Source of the DNA: Pseudobdellovibrionaceae bacterium
GTDB lineage: Bacteria; Bdellovibrionota; Bdellovibrionia; Bdellovibrionales; Bdellovibrionaceae
Assembly: GCA_019637915.1 (NCBI GenBank)
Contig: JAHBUV010000001.1
Coordinates: 1,148,565-1,212,564 of the forward strand
Reading direction: 5' to 3'
Length of the DNA: 64,000 nt
The translations under genes were made by a program, and so were the position numbers. Shown one piece after another: positions 58,406 to 64,000 of the stretch; position 1 is the first letter of the stretch; every line of letters starts with the position of its first letter. The notes beneath the pieces are model-generated. The model made no database searches. It had not been told where the DNA came from and was given only the letters and a program-made list of their open reading frames with translations.

Positions 58406-60164
58406 TTCGCTGGTTCGCGTGAACACGCGCCAGGTGCTCCGGCGCATCGTCTCCTACGTCGGCCGCCACCCTTGGGTTTTCACGCTGATCGTGGCCTCGG
58501 TGTTCGCCACGGCGGCGGCCTCCCGCGCCCTGCCGTGGATCATCGGCCAGATCATCGACCGCGCGGTGCTGCCGAAAAACAACGAGCTGTTTTTGCGGCT
58601 GGCGTTCCTGTACCTGGGCATGGAGATCGTGAAAACGGTCTTTCAATTCATCCAGACCTACCAGTTCCAGAAATTCGGCAACCGCATGCTGTTCTACGTG
58701 CGCGAGGATCTTTACCGCCACGTCCTGAACCTGCCCCTGGATTTTTTCAACCGCACGCCGGTCGGCCGCGTCGTCACCCGCATGACCAACGACGTGGGTT
58801 CGATCGGCGAACTCTTCACGGACGGCGTCGTCGCGGTCTTCACCCAAGGGGTGGTGCTGATCGCGACCGTGGTCGCCATGTCGCTGATCTCCTGGAAGCT
58901 CACCCTCCTCACCCTGATCACGGCGCCGGTCTACATTTACGTCACCTACCGCGTGACGGTGAGGATCCGCCTGCTCCTGCACGACACCAAAGCGAAGCTT
59001 TCGGCCATGAACGCATTCCTGGCGGAGAACATCTCCGGCATCAAGGTCATTCAGCTCTACAACAAGACCGGGCGGCAGAACGCCCGTTTCTTCCAGCTGT
59101 CCGAGGACTACCGGCTGATCAATCTGCGCATGATCAAGAGCTACGCCCTCCTGCAGCCGGTGCTGAACCTGTTCAACGCCACGCTCATCACCAGCGCCCT
59201 CTACCTGGGCGGTTATTTCCACCTGCAGGACGCCCTGCCGCTGGGCCTGCTCGTGACCTTCATCATGTACGCCCAGGATTTCATCCACCCGATCCGCGAC
59301 ATCCTCGAAAAAGTGCAGCAGTTCCAGAACTCGCTCACCAGCGCCGAACGGGTTTTCACGCTGCTGGAAGAGCCGGAGGAGACGGACCGCGCCGGCGAAC
59401 TGAACAGCGCCCTGCGCGGCGAGATCGAGATCCGCGACCTCAGCTTTTCCTATCGTCCCGACCTGCCGCCCGCCCTGAAGAACATCTCCATGAAGATCCT
59501 GCCCGGGGAATCCGTGGCCCTGGTCGGCCGCACGGGCAGCGGCAAAACGACGATGATTTCGCTCTTGCAGAGGTTCTACGACGTGCCGGCGGGCACGATG
59601 TGGATCGACGGCCAGGCCATCGAAACGATCCCGCGCCAGGCCTTGCGCCGCCGTCTCGGGGTGATCCAGCAGGACCCGGTCCTGTTCCGCGGCACTTTGG
59701 AGTTCAACATCACCCTGGGCCACCCGGAGATCCCGCTGGAACGCGTGGAACTCGCCTGCCGGCGCGTGGGTTTGAAGCTGCCCCTGGCGCTGGCCATTGG
59801 AGAGCGCGGCGGCAATCTGTCCCTGGGGGAGCGCCAGCTGGTCGCCTTCGCGCGGATTTTCGCCTTCGACCCGGAGATCCTGATCCTGGACGAGGCCACG
59901 GCGAACATCGACTCCGAGACCGAGCAGCTGCTGAAAAAAGCCACGGATGAAGTGACCCAAGGGCGCACCAGCCTGGTCATCGCCCACCGTTTATCGACGA
60001 TCGAGCACTGCGACCGCGTCGTGGTTTTGGATCAGGGAACGATCGCCGAAACGGGCACCCCCGCCGAGCTCCTGGCCCGCGGGGGTTTGTACGCTCAGTT
60101 GGCCTCGGCCGGCTTGAAGTCGATGCGGATCGCGGAGTCCGCCGACGGGATCGCCGATCCGTAG
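58398..60164 (+). CDS. ABC exporter half-transporter, partner of the preceding gene
   Basis: A 588-residue half-transporter. The membrane domain covers about 20-330, and the ATPase domain has GRTGSGKTT (Walker A), ILILDEATANID (Walker B, glutamate intact) and AHRLSTIEHCD. The signature is LSLGERQ instead of LSGGQ. With the aspartate in its partner's Walker B, this gives one degenerate and one active ATP site, typical of MdlA/MdlB and LmrC/LmrD. The start overlaps the partner gene. The last 70 nt overlap the convergent VWA gene. Confidence 0.9.
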   Translation: MHDSLVRVNTRQVLRRIVSYVGRHPWVFTLIVASVFATAAASRALPWIIGQIIDRAVLPKNNELFLRLAFLYLGMEIVKTVFQFIQTYQFQKFGNRMLFYVREDLYRHVLNLPLDFFNRTPVGRVVTRMTNDVGSIGELFTDGVVAVFTQGVVLIATVVAMSLISWKLTLLTLITAPVYIYVTYRVTVRIRLLLHDTKAKLSAMNAFLAENISGIKVIQLYNKTGRQNARFFQLSEDYRLINLRMIKSYALLQPVLNLFNATLITSALYLGGYFHLQDALPLGLLVTFIMYAQDFIHPIRDILEKVQQFQNSLTSAERVFTLLEEPEETDRAGELNSALRGEIEIRDLSFSYRPDLPPALKNISMKILPGESVALVGRTGSGKTTMISLLQRFYDVPAGTMWIDGQAIETIPRQALRRRLGVIQQDPVLFRGTLEFNITLGHPEIPLERVELACRRVGLKLPLALAIGERGGNLSLGERQLVAFARIFAFDPEILILDEATANIDSETEQLLKKATDEVTQGRTSLVIAHRLSTIEHCDRVVVLDQGTIAETGTPAELLARGGLYAQLASAGLKSMRIAESADGIADP

Positions 60165-61078
60165 AAACGCACGACGTTGCGGACGGGATCGTAATCCCAG
60201 CCGTCGACATTGCTGCGCGGGACGGAGACGCCGTTGACCAGCACGACGAGGGTGTCGAGGTCGGGCTTTTTCGACAGATAGAAGTCCGTGATGATCTGGG
60301 CGATACGGGCGCGGATGGTCGCCGCCGCCGAGGACAGATCGCCCGAGCAGATCGACGCCGTCAGGCCCTGCGACATGGCCGCGAGATTCATCCAACGCAC
60401 GCCGGGTTCGTTGTAACCGATGTCCGGCAGGGTCGAGCAGCTGCCCGTCAGGGACAGGATGCCGACGAAGCTCAGGTTCCAGCGGCGGGAGCCGTCATCG
60501 TAAAAACCCTTGAGACCGTCCAGGAAATTCGAGAAGCCGGTGAGGCCGCCCGAGAGGTTGGAACTCTTGTCGTCCTCGGTGGACATGGCGATGATGCTCA
60601 AAAGGGCGTCGTCGCGCAGGAAGCCCTGGCCTTCGCCGTTCTGATAGCCGTTGCCCAGCACCTGCGCGAGGCTGTCGAGGCCGCGCTCCAGGTCGGAACC
60701 GTCGTTGCCCACGGCGGCCACGCGCTGGACGAGGGCGTTGGCGAGGTTCGGCGTCTGGCTGGTCAGGTAACGGGGCGAACCCATGAAGCGTCCGCCATTG
60801 GGGTTGGAGCCGCCCATGCTGGTGGTGATGACGGCGATGTGCAGGTCCAGTTTCTGCTTCAGCATGGCGTTCACCAGCGTCGGCAGGGAGTTGCGCCAGC
60901 TTTCGTTGGCCTGGTCCATCATCGACGAGTTGTCGACGACGAAGACGACGTCCACTTTGTTGTTGTAGATGACGTTGCTGGGGAAGTTGTTGCTCTGCTC
61001 GGGAAAGTCGAACTCGTAACCCTGGTTGCAGGCGGCCGTGAACGCGGCCAAAGCGATCAGCGTGATTTTCCGGAACAT
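60095..61078 (-). CDS. VWA-domain lipoprotein
   Basis: A 327-residue protein with a lipoprotein signal, MFRKITLIALAAFTAACNQGYE (lipobox TAAC). The von Willebrand A domain starts NKVDVVFVVDNSSMMDQANESW, with a MIDAS-like DNSSM in place of DxSxS. It also shows DLHIAVITTSMGG and LSIIAMSTEDDKSS. The C-terminus (LDTLVVLVNGVSVPRSNVDGW) is a small beta domain. It probably sits on the outer membrane or periplasmic face and binds a protein partner. The ATG at 61078 has AGGAGAAC upstream. Its 3' end overlaps the convergent ABC gene by 70 nt. Confidence 0.85.
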   Translation of the reverse strand: MFRKITLIALAAFTAACNQGYEFDFPEQSNNFPSNVIYNNKVDVVFVVDNSSMMDQANESWRNSLPTLVNAMLKQKLDLHIAVITTSMGGSNPNGGRFMGSPRYLTSQTPNLANALVQRVAAVGNDGSDLERGLDSLAQVLGNGYQNGEGQGFLRDDALLSIIAMSTEDDKSSNLSGGLTGFSNFLDGLKGFYDDGSRRWNLSFVGILSLTGSCSTLPDIGYNEPGVRWMNLAAMSQGLTASICSGDLSSAAATIRARIAQIITDFYLSKKPDLDTLVVLVNGVSVPRSNVDGWDYDPVRNVVRFYGSAIPSADSAIRIDFKPAEAN

Positions 61079-61104
61079 CGTCGTTCTCCTTCTTCCCTGT
61101 CCGC

Positions 61105-61920
61105 CTACGCGGCCTTGCGGGTCTTTTCGGTGAAATCCCGAATCGACTGGCGGACCGTTTGACTGATACTCGTGAATTGCACTCCGTATTTCACCGGGGG
61201 CGTCTCCTGGGTCGCCTCTTTCACCCACTGTTTGCTGACGATGCCGCAAACCGCGTTGAAAGGGGGAACGCCGTCGCCGGGTTGGAAATGCAGGTAAATC
61301 GTCTGACCGGGCTGCAGATGGGCGTTCTCGATCATCACGCCGGCGCCGCCCTCGGAAATCTCGAGGCTGTGGCCTTTGTAGACGGCCTTGTTGTTGTGAA
61401 CGATCAGGCTGCAGCCGTAGGTGGCGCGCGCATGGCGGCGGCGGAAAAAGATCTCCGAGACGTCGCCGTCGCCGGATTCCTTCAGGCCGCGCACCTGCTC
61501 GGCGGAAAAGTCCTTCACTTCCGCCAGTCTCTGCCAGGCGTTGAAGTTCTGGTGCCAGACGTAATCGTACTCGAACAATGATTTTTGTTGCAGCATCTGG
61601 ATCAGGTCCAGGTAGGAGAACGGCCCGTAGTTGTTCCCGCCCTTCAGCAGGAACCACTCTTTCTCGCGCCAGCGGCTTTCGGCGCGCAGGTCCACCGGCG
61701 GCTGGGTCATGACGGGTTTTTCCTCCGGGCGCGCGAAGCCCGCGCTGAATTTCTCCGCGAACAGCGGATGCACCATCAGCATGATCCAGTCCTGGGCGGC
61801 GTCGTCATAGACGTAGTCCATCCAGTGGTGTTCCTTGCCTTGCAGCTTTTGCAGCACCTCTTCGAAAGAATAGGGCCCGATGTGGCTGCCGTTCTTCGAA
61901 AGGAAAAATTGCCGTTGCAT
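61105..61920 (-). CDS. GYF-GYF-PilZ protein
   Basis: A 271-residue cytoplasmic protein. Two GYF_2-like modules come first: FFLSKNGSHIGPYSFEEVLQKL (about 4-60) and WFLLKGGNNYGPFSYLDLIQML (about 90-140). A C-terminal PilZ domain follows, with RRRHAR (about 160-165) and LEISEGGAGV. The canonical cyclic-di-GMP residues are RxxxR and D/NxSxxG; the first is present, and the second has E in place of D/N, so nucleotide binding is likely but not certain. Such proteins may turn the second messenger into protein contacts. A GCCGATAG box (61955-61948) upstream resembles a sigma-28 -10 element. Confidence 0.85.
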   Translation of the reverse strand: MQRQFFLSKNGSHIGPYSFEEVLQKLQGKEHHWMDYVYDDAAQDWIMLMVHPLFAEKFSAGFARPEEKPVMTQPPVDLRAESRWREKEWFLLKGGNNYGPFSYLDLIQMLQQKSLFEYDYVWHQNFNAWQRLAEVKDFSAEQVRGLKESGDGDVSEIFFRRRHARATYGCSLIVHNNKAVYKGHSLEISEGGAGVMIENAHLQPGQTIYLHFQPGDGVPPFNAVCGIVSKQWVKEATQETPPVKYGVQFTSISQTVRQSIRDFTEKTRKAA

Positions 61921-62066
61921 CCGATCTCCTCAAAGTGGTCAACAGGCCTATCGGCTGGCCCGTGATTCCACTCAAGGTGTGAAAAACATGACACTTTCCG
62001 GAAAAAATACTTCCCGGAAATGTCGATCAATTCGACAGGACCCCGACTCGGGGAAAGGCGGCGGAT

Positions 62067-62474
62067 TTAAGGTTTCAAGCCGACGGCGGCCAGCCACTCG
62101 GGCGTGGGTTCGATCAAACGGCGCGTTTGCAGGTCAAAAAGGCCGAAGGTGAAAACGGCCTCGGCGGCGACCGTGCCGTCCGCTTTGATCATCTGTTGCC
62201 TCATATGGCCGACCTTGCCCGCGTAATCCAGGACCTCGCTGCGGATGACGATGCTTTCGCGCAAATGCAGCTCGCGCAGGAATTTGAGGTTCACCTCGAG
62301 GATGACGGGGCCTTTGCCAAGCTTTTGGATTTCGCTGAAGCCGTAACCGGCGCGGGTGATGTTCTCCCAGCGCGCCTCCTCGAACAGGGCGAGGTAAGTG
62401 GCGTTGTTCATGTGGCCGAGGGAGTCGACGTGAGCCTCACGGATCACGAGGGGGTAATCGGCCAGCCGGCTCAC
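62067..62474 (-). CDS. Hot-dog acyl-CoA thioesterase (YbgC/4HBT type)
   Basis: A 135-residue single hot-dog domain starting VSRLADYPLVIREAHVDSLGHMNNATYLALFEEARWE. It contains the D-x-x-G-H-x-N-N-x-x-Y motif of the YbgC-type family, whose aspartate is catalytic. It hydrolyses acyl-CoA or acyl-ACP; the chain preference cannot be told. The GTG start at 62474 overlaps the phnE stop (GTGA), so it is translated with the transporter genes, which is unexpected for a thioesterase. Confidence 0.85.
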   Translation of the reverse strand: MSRLADYPLVIREAHVDSLGHMNNATYLALFEEARWENITRAGYGFSEIQKLGKGPVILEVNLKFLRELHLRESIVIRSEVLDYAGKVGHMRQQMIKADGTVAAEAVFTFGLFDLQTRRLIEPTPEWLAAVGLKP

Positions 62475-63505
62475 TTGAGAGCCTCGCGCAAATAAGCGCT
62501 GGCCTGGTCCATCGCCCACACGACCGCGGCGATCACCAGGATGATGCAGCCGACTTCGGGCCACATGGCCTGACCCTGATAGGTCATGAGCATGGTCCCG
62601 ATCCCGCCGCCGCCGACTAGACCGATGATGGTGGCCATGCGCACGTTGATGTCCCAGCGGTAAACCGTGAAAGAGATGTAAGGCAGGACCACCTGGGGAA
62701 CGATGGCGAACCAGATGGTCTGCAGCTTCGTGGCCCCGGTGGACTGGATGCCCTCGATGGGCCCGTCACTCACCGTCTCGACCATCTCGGAGTACTGCTT
62801 CGCCAGCGAAGCCACCGAGTGGATCATCAGGGCGAGCATCCCGGCGAAAGGGCCGATGCCGACCCACACGGAGAAAATGATGGCCCAGATCAGGGCTTCG
62901 ATGGAGCGCGTGACGTTCAGGAAAGTGCGCAGGACCAGGTACAGGGCGAAGGCCGGCGGGCTCTTCATGATGTTCTTGGCGCACAGGAAGCTCAGCACGA
63001 AGGCGATCGGGATCGCCAGCATGGTGGCCAGGAAGGCCATGAAGATGGTCTCGATGATGTTGAGCACGGCCCTGGGCAAGAGGGCGAAGTTCGGGTTCAG
63101 CAGGCCTTGGAACAGGCGGACGGCGCCGGCGAAGCCGTCCTCGTTCAGGAGTTCATACAGGGAGAATTTGGTCTTCACCAGGGCCACGACGAACATCACG
63201 ACGATGGTGACGGCCAGCTGCCAGCCGGAGAAGGTCTTCCACCAGGAGGTTTCCTCGAGCTGGGCTTTTTTGTGGGCCGGCGCGAAGATCGCCTCACCCA
63301 AGGTGCGGATTTTCAAGACGTCGTTGAGGACGGAGCTGAGAACCGCGCCCGCAACCATGGCGGCGAGGAAGATCAGCGAGTTGCGACCGAGCTCCAGCAT
63401 CTGACGGTCGGTCGGCTGGGCAATGGCGATCAGAAAAACGACGCCCAGGAAACCGAAGGTCAGGGAGTCGAAAACCGTGCGGCGGATCAGGGAGCTGCGA
63501 TTCAC
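62471..63505 (-). CDS. phnE: ABC-type phosphonate/phosphate import permease PhnE
   Basis: Inner-membrane permease of a PhnCDE-type importer. The 344-residue protein has about seven membrane segments. The EAA-type loop GPIEGIQSTGATKLQTIWFAIVPQVVLPYI contacts PhnC. It is longer at the N-terminus than typical PhnE, with an extra pair of segments before residue 110. The start at 63505 is 12 nt after phnC. No phosphonate-degradation (phnG-M) genes are in the window, so the substrate may be phosphite, phosphate or a phosphonate. The binding protein PhnD is expected beyond the window, upstream of phnC. Confidence 0.88.
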   Translation of the reverse strand: MNRSSLIRRTVFDSLTFGFLGVVFLIAIAQPTDRQMLELGRNSLIFLAAMVAGAVLSSVLNDVLKIRTLGEAIFAPAHKKAQLEETSWWKTFSGWQLAVTIVVMFVVALVKTKFSLYELLNEDGFAGAVRLFQGLLNPNFALLPRAVLNIIETIFMAFLATMLAIPIAFVLSFLCAKNIMKSPPAFALYLVLRTFLNVTRSIEALIWAIIFSVWVGIGPFAGMLALMIHSVASLAKQYSEMVETVSDGPIEGIQSTGATKLQTIWFAIVPQVVLPYISFTVYRWDINVRMATIIGLVGGGGIGTMLMTYQGQAMWPEVGCIILVIAAVVWAMDQASAYLREALK

Positions 63506-63516
63506 TTCGATCTCCG

Positions 63517-64000
<484 letters not shown>

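Overview
The window is a GC-rich (about 60 % by eye) bacterial chromosome segment with almost no mobile DNA. No rRNA, CRISPR array, IS transposase or prophage was seen. Several traits together suggest a predatory or free-living member of Bdellovibrionota or a related delta-type lineage: a short flagellin, HD-GYP and GYF-PilZ signalling proteins, sigma-54 activators, a lysine-rich histone-H1-like protein, many small signal-peptide proteins and beta-barrel proteins, and secreted hydrolases. This assignment is inference. No marker gene was compared with a database.

Layout. 1-18525 (minus strand) is the core gene-expression block. In transcription order it reads rlmB, a promoter, tRNA-Thr(UGU), tRNA-Tyr, tRNA-Gly, tRNA-Thr(GGU), tuf, tRNA-Trp, secE, nusG, rplK, rplA, rplJ, rplL, terminator, promoter, rpoB, rpoC, promoter, rpsL, rpsG, terminator, a small secreted-protein gene, terminator, fusA (3' end outside the window). 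The ancestral order is kept, but a secreted-protein gene bounded by terminators splits fusA from rpsG. 18674-21009 holds rlpA, pyrF and a secreted protein with a Cys-His-Asp arrangement like protein glutaminases.

21013-26836 is one tightly overlapping unit, ribE-ribBX-ribH-ntrY-ntrX. It joins riboflavin synthesis to an NtrY/NtrX two-component system whose regulator has lost the consensus GAFTGA and Walker B residues, and whose RibA-like domain has lost its zinc cysteines. 26907-33603 holds envelope proteins, clpB behind a heat-shock-type promoter, an HD-GYP protein and a small membrane protein. 34040-36484 holds a flagellin preceded by a five-codon leader ORF, a lipoprotein and a basic/acidic two-block DNA-binding-like protein. 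36571-45964 holds a receiver-less sigma-54 activator, a Xer recombinase, recO, a kynureninase-like PLP enzyme, a lytic transglycosylase-like protein, an M48-like metalloprotease and several exported proteins of unknown function.

46135-52305 is the peripheral arm of complex I (nuoB-CD-E-F-G-I), without nuoA or any membrane subunit except those that must lie elsewhere. It ends in a 126-bp imperfect inverted repeat that includes the last codons of nuoI. 52428-60164 holds a CapA-like protein and, divergently, a drug-efflux set: a 25-bp palindromic operator, emrA, emrB, a marR-family gene and a heterodimeric ABC exporter. 60095-64000 (minus) holds a VWA lipoprotein, a GYF-GYF-PilZ protein, a hot-dog thioesterase, and phnE and phnC of a phosphonate/phosphate-type importer (phnC cut by the window end).

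Start codons were chosen by Shine-Dalgarno (SD) spacing, signal-peptide position and family length. Several genes use GTG or TTG. Long ORFs antisense to rpoB, rpoC, clpB and ntrY were judged to be codon-bias shadows.
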